The notes: generated by a model from the sequence alone, not told the origin. Positions 37,962 to 46,954 are shown, counted from the first letter of the stretch. The stretch: 64,000 nt of DNA from Rubellimicrobium mesophilum DSM 19309 (GCF_000600335.2 NZ_KK088554.1:28192-92191), one strand, 5' to 3'. Made by a program: numbers and translations.

Positions 37962-38836
37962 CCGACCAGACCCAGGCACCGACGCGCGCCCGCCCGTCCT
38001 CCTCCGGCTGGCTGACCCGCCTGACCCGCGCGGCTCCGACGCGCCCGGGCGAGACCTACGGGGTCCCCGGCTCCGGCGACACGACGTGGCTGTCCCTCGC
38101 CTCTATCGCGTTGCTCCTGTTCCTCTGGTGGATCGTCACCGCGACGGGATGGGTGAAGCCGCTCTTCGTGCCCTCACCGGGCGCGATCCTCCAGAAGTTC
38201 GCCGACATCTGGCAGAACGGCTTCACCAACACGTCCTTCCTGGAGCACATCGCCATCTCGACCGCCCGGGTCTTCGGGGCCTTCGTCCTCGCCTGCGCCC
38301 TGGGCATCCCGCTGGGCCTCGCCATGGGCATGAGCCCCCTGGTGCGCGGGATCTTCGACCCGCCCATCGAGTTCTACCGCCCCATCCCGCCGCTGGCCTA
38401 CCTGCCGCTGATGATCATCTGGTTCGGCATCGGCGAGACGGCCAAGGTCCTGCTCATCTTCCTCTCGGTCTTCGCCCCCGTGGCCCTGGGCGCCCGCGCC
38501 GGCGTCAAGTCCGCCGCCATCGAGCAGATCCACGCCGCCTATTCCTTCGGGGCGACGCGCTGGCAGGTCATGCGCCATGTCATCCTGCCTTCGGCACTCC
38601 CCGAAATCCTGACTGCGATGCGCATCGGCGTGGGGTTCGGCTGGACCACCCTGGTCGCGGCCGAGATGGTCGCGGCGACGAAGGGATTGGGCTACATGGT
38701 CCTCTCGGCGAGCCAGTTCCTCCAAACCTCCACGGTGATCGTCGGGATCATCGTCATCGCCGCCATCGCCTACGCCTTCGACCTCCTGATGCGCGCCGTC
38801 GAGCGTCGGGTGGTCCCTTGGAAAGGCCGGATGTGA
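37958..38836 (+). CDS. Taurine/sulfonate-type ABC transporter permease (TauC/SsuC-like)
   Basis: 292 residues, six spans after a 45-residue cytoplasmic tail. TauC-type features are VPSPGAILQKFADIWQNGF, FYRPIPPLAYLPLMIIWFGI and the EAA loop AAYSFGATRWQVMRHVILP. The last span region ends YAFDLLMRAVERRVVPWKGR. It forms the inner-membrane channel for the substrate of this locus. Confidence 0.93.
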   Translation: MTDQTQAPTRARPSSSGWLTRLTRAAPTRPGETYGVPGSGDTTWLSLASIALLLFLWWIVTATGWVKPLFVPSPGAILQKFADIWQNGFTNTSFLEHIAISTARVFGAFVLACALGIPLGLAMGMSPLVRGIFDPPIEFYRPIPPLAYLPLMIIWFGIGETAKVLLIFLSVFAPVALGARAGVKSAAIEQIHAAYSFGATRWQVMRHVILPSALPEILTAMRIGVGFGWTTLVAAEMVAATKGLGYMVLSASQFLQTSTVIVGIIVIAAIAYAFDLLMRAVERRVVPWKGRM

Positions 38837-38844
38837 GGAGTGCC

Positions 38845-40161
38845 ATGACTATCGTTCATCTCAAGACGGCGACCCGCACCCCTGAATCTGGACAGGAGGA
38901 TGTCAGCGCGACTGTCGCCGCCATGCTGGCCCATATCGCCCAGGGCGGCGAGGCGACGGTCCGTGACTATGCCCGCGACCTTGACCGGTGGGAGGGCGAC
39001 CTCCTCGTCACCCCCGAGCAGCGTGCCATGGCGGCCGATCGGGTGCCAGAGGCGCTGAAGGCCGACATCCGCTTCGCCCATGACAACGTCCGCCGCTTCG
39101 CGGAGGCGCAGCGCGCAACCATCTCGGACTGCGAGGTCGAGATCGTCCCCGGCCTCCTCGCCGGTCAGCGGCAGATCCCGGTCAGCGCGGCCGGCGCCTA
39201 CGTCCCCGGCGGTCGCTACTCCCACGTGGCCAGCGCGATCATGACCATCACCACCGCCAAGGTCGCGGGCGTGACGCATGTCACCGCCTGCTCCCCGCCG
39301 CGTCCGGGCCAGGGCATCCCGCCCGCGATCCTCTACACAATGGACCTTTGCGGCGCCGACGCGATCCTGGCAGTGGGCGGCGTGCAGGGCATCGCCGCGA
39401 TGGCCGAGGGGCTCTTCGGCCTGCCGCCCGTGGACATCCTCGTGGGTCCGGGCAACGCCTACGTGGCCGAGGCAAGGCGCCTCCTCTATGGGCGGGTGGG
39501 CATCGACATGGTCGCGGGCCCGACCGACAGCATGGTCGTCGCGGATGCCACCGCAGACCCGGACCTCGTGGCCTGGGACCTCGTCGGGCAGGCCGAGCAC
39601 GGCCCGACCTCGCCTGTCTGGCTCGTCACCGACGACCGGCGGCTGGCCGAGCGTGTGCTCGACCTCGCCCCCCGACTCATAGAAGAACTCCCCGCCCCGA
39701 ACGCGGCCAGCGCCCGCGCCGCCTGGGCCGACTGCGCCGAGGTGATCCTCTGTGCCACGCGCGAGGAGATGGCCGAGGTCGCCGACGCCACCGCGCCCGA
39801 GCACCTACACGTCCAGGCCGCCGACCTCGACTGGTGGCTCGGGCGGCTCCGCTCCTACGGGTCCCTCTTCCTCGGCGAGGAGACCACGGTGGCTTTCGGC
39901 GACAAGGCCTCGGGCCCGAACCATGTGCTCCCCACCTCGGGGGCGGCCCGCTACACCGGCGGGCTGTCGGTCCACAAGTTCCTGAAGACGGTGACCTGGC
40001 AGCGCGCCACCCGCGACGCCGCCCGGCCCCTGGCGTTGGCCACTGCGCGCATCTCGCGCCTTGAAGGCATGGAGGGCCACGCCCGCTCCGCAGACGTCCG
40101 GCTTGAGAGGTTCTTTCCCAGCGAACGCTTCGACCTTGCGGCCCCGCATGACGCCGTCTGA
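38845..40161 (+). CDS. Histidinol dehydrogenase-family enzyme of the sulfonate locus (HpsN-like)
   Basis: 438 residues, HisD superfamily. Zinc/catalytic positions are retained: GQAEHGPTSPVWLV (Gln, His), APEHLHVQAADLD (Glu, His), GDKASGPNHVLPTSGAARYT (Asp) and EGHARSADVRL (His). The segment TTVAFGDKASGPNH with ARYTGGLSVHKFLKTVTWQ is characteristic of the non-histidine branch that includes HpsN, the NAD-dependent 2,3-dihydroxypropane-1-sulfonate dehydrogenase, rather than of true HisD. No other his gene is near. It should oxidise a sulfonated primary alcohol to the acid. DHPS or cysteinolate are candidates; the latter would give cysteate for CuyA. Confidence 0.82.
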   Translation: MTIVHLKTATRTPESGQEDVSATVAAMLAHIAQGGEATVRDYARDLDRWEGDLLVTPEQRAMAADRVPEALKADIRFAHDNVRRFAEAQRATISDCEVEIVPGLLAGQRQIPVSAAGAYVPGGRYSHVASAIMTITTAKVAGVTHVTACSPPRPGQGIPPAILYTMDLCGADAILAVGGVQGIAAMAEGLFGLPPVDILVGPGNAYVAEARRLLYGRVGIDMVAGPTDSMVVADATADPDLVAWDLVGQAEHGPTSPVWLVTDDRRLAERVLDLAPRLIEELPAPNAASARAAWADCAEVILCATREEMAEVADATAPEHLHVQAADLDWWLGRLRSYGSLFLGEETTVAFGDKASGPNHVLPTSGAARYTGGLSVHKFLKTVTWQRATRDAARPLALATARISRLEGMEGHARSADVRLERFFPSERFDLAAPHDAV

Positions 40162-41166
40162 TCTTGCGGAACTCCCCCCTCTGGGCTCAAGGGCCGGATC
40201 GGTGACCATTGGGGCGGCATCGCACTGGCCGTGACGATCGCGATGGCGGCGAGCTTCCTCTCCGAGCACTACGGCGCGCCAGCGATGCTCTTCGCGCTCC
40301 TGCTCGGTATGGCGTTCAACTTCATGGCCGTCGACCCGCGCGCTGCTCTGGGCCTCGGGTTGGCCTCTCGGACATTTCTGCGGCTTGGCGTTGCGCTCCT
40401 GGGCCTGCGCCTTACCTTCGCCGATGTCTCCCAACTCGGCTGGCCTCCGGTCCTCGGCATCGTGGCGCTCCTTGCGCTGACACTGCTATCTGGCCTCGTC
40501 ATCGCCCGGGTTCTGGGCCGCCCGCTCGCCTTCGGCCTTCTGACCGGGGGCGCGGTCGCCATCTGCGGCGCCTCGGCGGCGCTGGCCATCGCCGCCGTGA
40601 TCCCCAAGGCCCGCCTCCGCGAGGAGGACGTGCTGCTCACCGTCGTAGGGGTGACCGCCCTCTCCACGCTCGCCATGATCCTGTATCCAGTGCTCTTCGG
40701 AATGCTGGGCCTCACGGAGGTGCAGCAAGGCTATCTCATCGGGGCGACGATCCACGACGTGGCGCAGGTGGTGGGGGCCGGCTACTCGGTCGGCGAGAGA
40801 GCGGGCGACATCGCCACCTTCACCAAGCTCGAGCGGGTGGCGTTGCTCCCGGTCGTTCTTCTGACGATCGCCTTCGTTTATCGGGGCGAGGCCAGCCGGG
40901 GCGCGGGCCTCCCCTGGTTCGTGGTGGTCTTCGTGCTTCTCATGGTCCTGCGCAACCTACTTCCCTGGCCGGAGGTGGTCCTGTCCGCCGTGAACAACGC
41001 CTCCCGCTTTCTCCTGGTGACAGCCATTGCGGCCTTAGGCGTCAAGACCTCGCTTGGGCAGGTGTTCGCTACCGGCGGACGCGGATTGGCAGTGGTCGGA
41101 CTCGAAACGTTTCTATTGTTGGGTATGGCTCTGGGCGCGATGCACGTGCTCGCGGTTGGTGGCTGA
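40148..41166 (+). CDS. PSE-family (YeiH/UPF0324) sulfite/sulfate exporter, CuyZ-like, possible frameshift at start
   Basis: From 40231 the frame encodes an UPF0324 membrane protein with about nine spans: YGAPAMLFALLLGMAFNFM, FLRLGVALLGLRLTFADVSQ, GAVAICGASAALAIAAVIP, GATIHDVAQVVGAGYSVG. Relatives adjoin cuyA or suyAB and are thought to export the sulfite released by desulfonation. GTG 40231 is a poor start, and the in-frame region upstream (GRIGDHWGGIALA) looks coding but has no start codon. An ATG at 40148, overlapping the HisD-like stop, begins MTPSDLAELPP and joins this frame across the C6 run 40174-40179. A one-base indel there is the simplest explanation. Confidence 0.8.
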
Positions 41167-41322
41167 GCCTCGGCGAGGCGAGAGCCTTAGCTTCTTCGTC
41201 AGGTGAGGGCACGAGTGACTCCCTGCATGATCAACGTGGCCGGAACTACGATCCCGGGTGCCTCATGCCGTAAAAAGTCGAACGGGGACTGCGGCGCTCT
41301 GGCGCGGCCGGAACATCGCGGC

Positions 41323-41331
41323 GGGGGGGGG
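41323..41331. repeat. G9 homopolymer upstream of the hemerythrin gene
   Basis: Nine consecutive G lie 31 bases before the hemerythrin ATG, where a promoter spacer could fall. Length variation here would be either a sequencing ambiguity or a source of variable expression. Confidence 0.5.
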
Positions 41332-41362
41332 TTGTCCCGCGTCTTGAGCAAGGGAGGACACC

Positions 41363-41809
41363 ATGGCCGAGCAGCACGACGGCGGATCGACGCGGGACGC
41401 CACCGAGATCCTGGCGGACGAGCACAAGGAGTTCCTGGCGCTGGTGGGCTCCATCGAGGGGGAGACGAGCCCGGCCGCGCGGCGCGAGCTCGCGGACACG
41501 CTGATCGCCGAGATCATGCGCCACGCCGTGGCCGAGGAGATGTACGTCTACCCGGCGATCAAGAAGCATGTCCCGAACGGCGCCGCCGAGGTGGAGCACG
41601 ACAAGGAGGAGCACCAGGAGATCGTGCTTGCCATGAAGCAGATGGAGGACGTGGAGGCCTCGGACCCGCGCTTCATGGAGGGAGTCGTGCGGCTGCGGGA
41701 CCTGCTGATCGAGCACGCGGGGAGCGAGGAAGGAGAGCAGTTCCCGAAGCTGCGCGCCCACATCCCGCGCGAGGAGCTTCTGGAAATGGGCGGGAAGGTG
41801 GAGGGGTGA
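41363..41809 (+). CDS. Hemerythrin HHE-domain protein, C-terminal tail displaced by a frameshift
   Basis: 148 residues preceded by AGGGAGGA. The iron-binding HHE pattern is visible: ILADEHKEFLALV (first His), EIMRHAVAEEMYVYPAIKKH (His-x3-Glu and further His), EVEHDKEEHQEIVLAM (two His), IEHAGSEEGEQFPKL (His, Glu). Proteins of this type bind O2 or act in oxidative-stress sensing. After GGKVEG the frame stops at 41809, but the overlapping frame continues with the tail usual for the family (41806..41937). Restoring one G in GAGGGGTG would join them into a protein of about 191 residues. Confidence 0.85.
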   Translation: MAEQHDGGSTRDATEILADEHKEFLALVGSIEGETSPAARRELADTLIAEIMRHAVAEEMYVYPAIKKHVPNGAAEVEHDKEEHQEIVLAMKQMEDVEASDPRFMEGVVRLRDLLIEHAGSEEGEQFPKLRAHIPREELLEMGGKVEG

Positions 41810-41937
41810 AGCGGATCGCGCCCACCCGTCCGCACCCGAGCGCGCCGCATTCGGCGCTGTTCCACAAGCTCGTGGGACCGGGCGTGGGGTTCGTGGACCG
41901 GCTGCGCGACCGGCTGGAGGGTCGGCACACGGGCTGA
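41806..41937 (+). other. Out-of-frame C-terminal tail of the hemerythrin protein
   Basis: Begins with GTG overlapping the hemerythrin stop (GTGA) and reads VKRIAPTRPHPSAPHSALFH followed by KLVGPGVGFVDRLRDRLEG. To my knowledge such an APTRPHP.AP ... GPGVG.VDR.RD tail normally ends hemerythrin-domain proteins of this size. It could be a coupled 43-residue product, but a missing G in the parent gene is likelier. Confidence 0.6.
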
Positions 41938-42284
41938 GGTCTGCGCCCCGTCCCCGGATGGGGGCGGGGCGCGGGGGCGATCAGGCCGCCTGCGGGACCG
42001 CGCGCGGTTTGGACCGCCTTCCAACCGGCTCCTTGGAGGACGCGAACACGATGGCATTCAATGACCCTGGACAGCCGACGCCACGCCCCCGCGTCGACTC
42101 TTCTTTCGGCAGAGGAACTCGCCGACCTCGGGCCCACCCTCGCATAGACATCCGCGGCGATCATCGACGCGACCAGAGCAGTGAAGGTCTATCTCGCCTC
42201 GATGACCAAGATGACACTCACTTCCACGCCTCAAAGGTGGCTCCAAAGGCTGCGACGTCTTCAAGCTGAAGGAGCAAGGCAAGC
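41938..42284. other. Stretch without a recognisable gene
   Basis: About 350 bases between the hemerythrin tail and the IS630 element. Short frames only; none resembles a known family. It probably contains IS-flank debris. Confidence 0.4.
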
Positions 42285-43459
42285 TCTCATACCGGCCAAC
42301 GCCTGAGCTGACTCGTTTGGCTCTTCCTGCCTGACTGGCTTGGTGATTCCCTTGCCTGATCGGGAAGGGAGGAGCCGATGGTTGTTGCATTGGAGATCCG
42401 GACGGACCTGAGCGCAGGGGAGTTGCGCACTTTGGGGCGGCGGGAGAAGGACCCGCGGGCGGCCTCGCGGATGTATGCCATCGCCCATGCGCTCGCGGGG
42501 CTGAGCCGGGCCGAGGCGGCGCGGCTCTCGGGCATGGAGCGGCAGGCGCTGCATGACGCGGTGGTGCGCTACAACGGGGAAAGCCTGGCCGGGCTGCACG
42601 ACCGCCCCAAGGGCCGCCGCCGGCCAGTGCTGAGCGACAAAGAGAGTGCCATGCACAAGGACCTCGTGCTCGCCGGCCCTGATCTCGCCCGCCATGGCCG
42701 CACCGAGTGGACACAGCCATCTCTGGCCGAGGAGATTGCCCAGCGGTGGGGCAAGCGGCTGCACCCGGCCAGCCTGTCGCGGGTGCTGAGGCGGCTCGGA
42801 TTGTCCAAGCAGAAGACCCGGCCGCGCCACCCGCAGACCAACGCTGAGGCGCAGGAGACCTTCAAAGGGGGGTCTCCTCGAGGCCCTGAGCCAGGTGGCT
42901 GCGGCGCATCCGGACCGCCGGATCGAGTTGTGGTTCGAGGACGAGGCGCGAGTGGGTCAGAAGGGGCGCACCACCCACCGCTGGTGGCTGCGTGGTCAGC
43001 GCCCGTCGGGCTTGTGCGACAAGCGCTTTACGTCGGCCTACCTCTTTGCCGCCGTGGAACCCGCCACCGGGGCCGAGGTGGCGCTCGTGCTGCCCACCGT
43101 CTCGACGGCCGCGATGAGCCGCTTTCTGGCCGAGCTGTCCACCCAGATCGCTCCGGACACCCACGCCGTGCTCGTGCTCGACCAGGCGGGCTGGCATGGG
43201 GCACGCGCTCTGGTCGTACCTCCAAATCTCACCCTGGTGCCGCTGCCGCCCTACAGCCCCGAGCTCAACCCCGTGGAGCGGCTGTGGCTTTACCTACGCG
43301 AGCGGTATCTCTCGCACCGCCTGCTCGAGGACTACGGGGCCGTTGTGGACGCGTGTTGCGCCGCTTGGACTGCCCTCATCCAGGAGCCCGGACGCATCCA
43401 GTCCCTCACCAGCTACCCCTGGCCGCCATGCCTGAATTCATAAGCTGGGCGGTATGAGA
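42285..43459 (+). mobile_element. IS630-family insertion sequence with terminal inverted repeats
   Basis: The two ends read inward TCTCATACCGGCCAACGCC (from 42285) and TCTCATACCGCCCAGCTTA (reverse complement ending at 43459), matching at most positions. IS630 elements insert at TA. If the TA pairs at 42290-42291 and 43453-43454 are the duplication, the empty site would be the perfect 12-bp palindrome TCTCATATGAGA. Otherwise those bases belong to the repeats. Length is about 1.17 kb, normal for the family. It abuts the 3' remains of another transposase gene. Confidence 0.7.
42378..43443 (+). pseudogene. IS630 transposase with a frameshift at a G6 run
   Basis: The N-terminal half has helix-turn-helix domains (SRAEAARLSGMERQALHDAV; LAEEIAQRWGKRLHPASLSR; LRRLGLSKQKTRPRHPQTNA). 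The second half is in the +1 frame and has the DDE parts: ELWFEDEARVGQKG, LVLDQAGWHGARALVVP, PPYSPELNPVERLWLYLRER. The shift lies at AAAGGGGGG (G6 at 42867-42872); deleting one G gives FKGGLLEALSQVAAAHPD without a break. Apart from this single indel the gene looks full-length. Programmed shifting here is less likely than an indel. Confidence 0.82.
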
Positions 43460-44184
43460 TCCACGAGGTAATTGATGGCATAAGCGAAGGTCACCTTGCG
43501 CGAGCCTTTGGATGTCCAAGCCGCAGTGGGGTCGGTGAGCGACAGCGCCTTGGCCGGGGCGGGCTCGGCCGACAGACGCTCGGGTTGAGCCTCTTCAGCC
43601 GTCGCTTAGCCAGCCTGGGCCGAGGCCGCATCCAGCGCGGCCAGGTATTCCCGCACAGGGCGCGTGGCGCTGTCCGGGTCCGACTGCTCCGGAGGCAGCG
43701 TGGGTCCCTCGACCCGCTGGGCGTAGCTTACGTCGGCCTAGATCACGCTCGCGTCGATGGCGAAGACCTCGCCCCCGACCAGGCCAGCCGACATGCAGGA
43801 CCCGACCACCCGCTCGAACACGCGGCGGAACACCTCAGCTTCCCGGAAGCGGCCATGCCGCGCCTTGGAGAAGGTGGAGTGGTCAGGAACGGCGCCGTCC
43901 AGCCCCAGCCGGCAGAACTAGCGGTAGCCCAGGTTGAGGTGGACCTCGTCGCACAGCCGGCGCTCGGACCGGATGCCGTAACAGTAGCCCACCAGCAGCT
44001 TCCGGATCATCAGGTCGGGGTCGATCGAGGGACGGCCCGTGCAGCTGTAGAAGGGCGCGAGCTCGGCCCGGAGCCACGACAGGTCCAGCACCTCATCAAT
44101 GCGCCGAAGCAGGTGTCCTGTTGGGACATGCCGCTCAAGGCTGAACTCGTAGAAGAGCTGCGCCACCTCGACCTGACGCCCCAT
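43455..44184 (-). pseudogene. IS5/IS1182-type (DUF772) transposase relic with several stop codons
   Basis: Start MGRQVEVAQLFYEFSLERHV, then RPSIDPDLMIRKLLVGYCYG and IRSERRLCDEVHLNLGYR followed by TAG where the family has Trp. It continues FCRLGLDGAVPDHSTFSKAR, FRRVFERVVGSCMSAGL, FAIDASVI with TAG for Tyr, another stop near 43605, and KGSRKVTFAYAINYLVD. There the IS630 end cuts it, and the C-terminal third is missing. At least three nonsense codons plus truncation make it dead. Confidence 0.8.
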
Positions 44185-44213
44185 CATGGTCCCGCACCCC
44201 TCACCTGACGGGA

Positions 44214-44484
44214 TCATACCTCAGGGGAAATCGGAGCGGGGTTTTTCAACGGCATTCGAGAATTTTGCACATCCGCATCTTGCGGCAGAGCCACCTTCTT
44301 CCAGAAGTGTGAACCGTCGCCTGGCGGCGCCTCGAACCCGCAGGCCGCATAGACGGCTTGGGCGGCGTGGTTGTCCGGCTTGGTGCCGACCACCAGGACG
44401 TCGCAGTCGAGGGCCCGCGCGAGACGGGTGGACGCGTCGATGAGGCTGCGGCCGATGCCAAGGCCGCGGACGTCCGGATCGACG
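44214..44484 (-). pseudogene. GNAT acetyltransferase, C-terminal part (gene interrupted by IS66)
   Basis: The frame reads DVRGLGIGRSLIDASTRLAR (acetyl-CoA-binding motif A, RGxGIGxxL) and ALDCDVLVVGTKPDNHAAQA, then VYAACGFEAP and FWKKV. These are the second half of a GNAT fold. The missing N-terminal half lies at 46968..47262 on the other side of the IS66 element. The two join exactly through the duplicated GATCGACG. The 3' end runs into IS flank sequence. Confidence 0.85.
44477..44484. repeat. IS66 target-site duplication, left copy (GATCGACG)
   Basis: Eight bases immediately outside the left end of the IS66 element, identical to 46968-46975 outside the right end. Eight bases is the duplication size known for IS66. 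Confidence 0.9.
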
Positions 44485-44562
44485 GTAAGCGGTGTCTGGA
44501 CCGCACCTTTCGTTTGGGCATGTGAGGGGCGAGGCTGACGGTCTCTGATATGGGATCGTTTC

Positions 44563-45003
44563 GTGTCTGGACTTGAACCTACGCTTGGGCCGATGCGCGT
44601 GCCGCGTCGCATCGAGGTGATCAACGGGGCTGGCGGGCGGCGGCGCTGGTCGGACGACGACAAGGCGCGCATTCTAGAGGAGACGCTCGTGCCCGGCGCG
44701 GTGGTGTCGGAGGTGGCGCGCCGGCATGGGCTCACGCCCCAGCAGGTGTTTGGCTGGAGGCGGGAGGCGCGGCGCGCGTCAGCCGCGGCGCTCGAGGGGG
44801 CAGCCTTCGTGCCGGCTCTGGTCGAGGTGCCCTCCGCCCGGCCCGAGCCTCAACCGTGCCCGGAGCCGCGGCGGCGATCCGCGCGCCGATCGGCTGCGGA
44901 GGGGATCGAACTGGAGATCGCGGGCGTGGCGGTCCGGATCGGCCCTGGCGCGAGCCCGGAGGCGATCGCGGCGGTGATCCGCGCCCTGAAGGCCGGACCG
45001 TGA
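44563..45003 (+). CDS. tnpA: IS66 accessory protein TnpA (Orf1)
   Basis: 146 residues (or 136 from ATG 44593). It is a homeodomain-like helix-turn-helix protein, RRWSDDDKARILEETLVPGA, VVSEVARRHGLTPQQVFGWR, with the basic Arg-rich linker and a C-terminal IELEIAGVAVRIGPGASPEA motif, both standard for IS66 Orf1. It overlaps tnpB by four bases. It is needed for efficient transposition; by family knowledge it binds DNA. Confidence 0.92.
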   Translation: MSGLEPTLGPMRVPRRIEVINGAGGRRRWSDDDKARILEETLVPGAVVSEVARRHGLTPQQVFGWRREARRASAAALEGAAFVPALVEVPSARPEPQPCPEPRRRSARRSAAEGIELEIAGVAVRIGPGASPEAIAAVIRALKAGP

Positions 45004-45356
45004 TCGGTCCCTCGGGTCAGGTCCGGGTGCTGGTCGCGACCCGTCCTGTGGACTGCCGCAAGGGTGCGGATGGCCTGGCGGCGCTCGTGCGCGAGACGAT
45101 GGGCGCCGACCCGTTCTCCGGGGCGGTCTACGTGTTCCGGGCCAAGCGCGCCGACAGGGTGAAGCTGATCTTCTGGGACGGCAGCGGCGTGGTGCTCATC
45201 TCCAAGCGGCTCGAGGAGGGGGAGTTCCGCTGGCCGAAGGTGCAGGACGGCGCCATCCGGCTCACGGCCGCCGAGTTCTCGGCCCTGTTCGAAGGGCTGG
45301 ACTGGCGGCGTGTCCATGCCGCGCAGCGCCCCCGGGCCCCGGTGGCGGCGAGCTGA
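45000..45356 (+). CDS. tnpB: IS66 accessory protein TnpB (Orf2)
   Basis: 118 residues from GTG 45000, coupled to the tnpA stop (GTGA). IS66 Orf2 family signature: VLVATRPVDCRKGADGLAAL, DPFSGAVYVFRAKRADRVKL, IFWDGSGVVLISKRLEEG, FRWPKVQDGAIRLTAAEF. It is intact. Its exact biochemical role in IS66 transposition is not settled. Confidence 0.94.
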   Translation: MIGPSGQVRVLVATRPVDCRKGADGLAALVRETMGADPFSGAVYVFRAKRADRVKLIFWDGSGVVLISKRLEEGEFRWPKVQDGAIRLTAAEFSALFEGLDWRRVHAAQRPRAPVAAS

Positions 45357-45397
45357 GCTGCGGCGCCCCGCGAGGATCGAGACGCTCGCCAAGGGCG

Positions 45398-46954
45398 TTG
45401 CGGCGTGATTCACTGCGCGCCGTGACCACGCCCGCCGACATGCTCCCCGACGACCCCGGCCGGCTCAAGGCGATGCTCCTGGCCGAGCGCGCCGAGAGCG
45501 AGCGGCTGCGCCAGATCATCAAGGAGCTGCAGCGCCATCGCTTCGGGCGCCGCGCCGAGGCGCTGTCCGAAGACCAACTCCTGCTCGCCTTGGAAGAGGT
45601 CGAGCAGGTCGAGGCGGCTGGCCAGGCCGAGGTCGAGGAGAGCCGACCGGCCGAGCGGGCCGCCCACGCGGCCCGGCGCCGAGCGAACCGGGGGGCGCTT
45701 CCCGCGCATCTGCCGCGCCTCGAGACCACGGTCGACGTGGAGAGCCTGGTCTGCCCGTGCTGCTCGGGTGCGCTGCATCGCATTGGCGAGGATGTGGCCG
45801 AGCGCCTGGATGTGGTGCCGGCCCAGTTCCGCGTCCTGGTGGTGCGCCGGCCCAAATACGCCTGCCGTGCCTGCGAGGACATGATCGTGCAGGCGCCGGC
45901 GCCCGCCCGCCTGATCGAGGGTGGCCTGCCCACCGAGGCGGCTGTCGCCCAGGTTCTGGTCTCGAAGTATGCCGACCACCTTCCGCTGTATCGCCAGGCG
46001 CAGATCTACGCCCGCCAGGGGATCGCGCTCGATCGCTCGACCCTCGCCGACTGGGTCGGGCGCGCCGCCTTCCTGCTCCGCCCGGTGCATGCGCGCCTGC
46101 TGGAGAAGCTGAAGGCCTCGCCGCGGCTGTTTGCCGACGAGACCACGGCGCCTGTGCTCGATCCCGGACGGGGCCGCACGAAGACCGGCCAGCTCTGGGC
46201 CTATGCGCACGACGATCGGCCCTGGGGCGGGGCGGACCCGCCGGGTGTCGCCTATGTCTACGCCCCCGATCGCAAGGCCGAGCGGCCCATCGCGCACCTG
46301 GCCGGCTTCCAGGGCGTGCTGCAGGTGGACGGATACGGCGGCTACAAGGTCCTCGCCGAGCGCGGGGAGGTGCGGCTCGCCTTTTGCTGGGCGCATGTGC
46401 GTCGCCGCTTCTACGAACTCGCCGGCGCCGGCCCGGCGCCGATCGCCAGCGAGGCGCTGGCGCGCATCGCCGCGCTCTACAGGGTCGAGGCGGAGATCCG
46501 CGGCCGCGACGCCGAGGCGTGCCGTGCGGCGCGCCAGGAGCGAAGCCGGCCCGTCGTCGAGGCGCTCGAGCCGTGGCTGCGCGAGAAGCTCGCGCTCCTC
46601 AGCCAGAAGAGCACGCTCGCCGGGGCGATCCGCTACGCCCTGTCCCGCTGGGCGGGCCTGAGCCTGTTCCTTGAGGACGGCCGCGTCGAGATCGACTCCA
46701 ACGTGGTCGAGCGGGCCATCCGCCCGCTGGCCCTCAGTCGCAAGAACGCGCTGTTCGCCGGCTCGGATGGCGGGGCGGAGCATTGGGCCGTGCTGGCCTC
46801 GCTCATCGAGACGTGCAAACTCAATGGCGTCGAGCCGCACGCCTACCTGGCCGACGTGATCACCCGCATCGTCGAGGGCCACCCGAACAGCCGCCTCGAT
46901 GAACTCCTGCCCTGGGCCTATCCCAGCCCATCCGCCCTCACGGCCGTGGCCTGA
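45398..46954 (+). CDS. tnpC: IS66 transposase TnpC (DDE)
   Basis: 518 residues; alternative starts at GTG 45422 or ATG 45440. An N-terminal leucine-rich coiled coil (ESERLRQIIKELQRHRFGRR) precedes a zinc-finger-like segment (LVCPCCSGAL, CRACED). The DDE core follows: FADETTAPVLDPGRGRTKTG, LQVDGYGGYKVL, FCWAHVRRRFYEL, and VEIDSNVVERAIRPLALSRK. It ends with the IS66 C-terminal domain, HPNSRLDELLPWAY. All acidic positions are present, so the enzyme should be active. Confidence 0.95.
   Translation: MRRDSLRAVTTPADMLPDDPGRLKAMLLAERAESERLRQIIKELQRHRFGRRAEALSEDQLLLALEEVEQVEAAGQAEVEESRPAERAAHAARRRANRGALPAHLPRLETTVDVESLVCPCCSGALHRIGEDVAERLDVVPAQFRVLVVRRPKYACRACEDMIVQAPAPARLIEGGLPTEAAVAQVLVSKYADHLPLYRQAQIYARQGIALDRSTLADWVGRAAFLLRPVHARLLEKLKASPRLFADETTAPVLDPGRGRTKTGQLWAYAHDDRPWGGADPPGVAYVYAPDRKAERPIAHLAGFQGVLQVDGYGGYKVLAERGEVRLAFCWAHVRRRFYELAGAGPAPIASEALARIAALYRVEAEIRGRDAEACRAARQERSRPVVEALEPWLREKLALLSQKSTLAGAIRYALSRWAGLSLFLEDGRVEIDSNVVERAIRPLALSRKNALFAGSDGGAEHWAVLASLIETCKLNGVEPHAYLADVITRIVEGHPNSRLDELLPWAYPSPSALTAVA

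Noticed and set aside
41310-41333. GGAAC ... GGTT resembling an EcfG general-stress promoter before the hemerythrin gene
   Set aside because: The second box differs from CGTT and the spacing is 15 rather than 16-17, so it is too weak to call.
42378-42872. Programmed frameshifting in the IS630 transposase at AAAGGGGGG
   Set aside because: The required shift is +1, and a single extra G explains it equally well; similar G/C-run indels occur in unrelated genes of this window.
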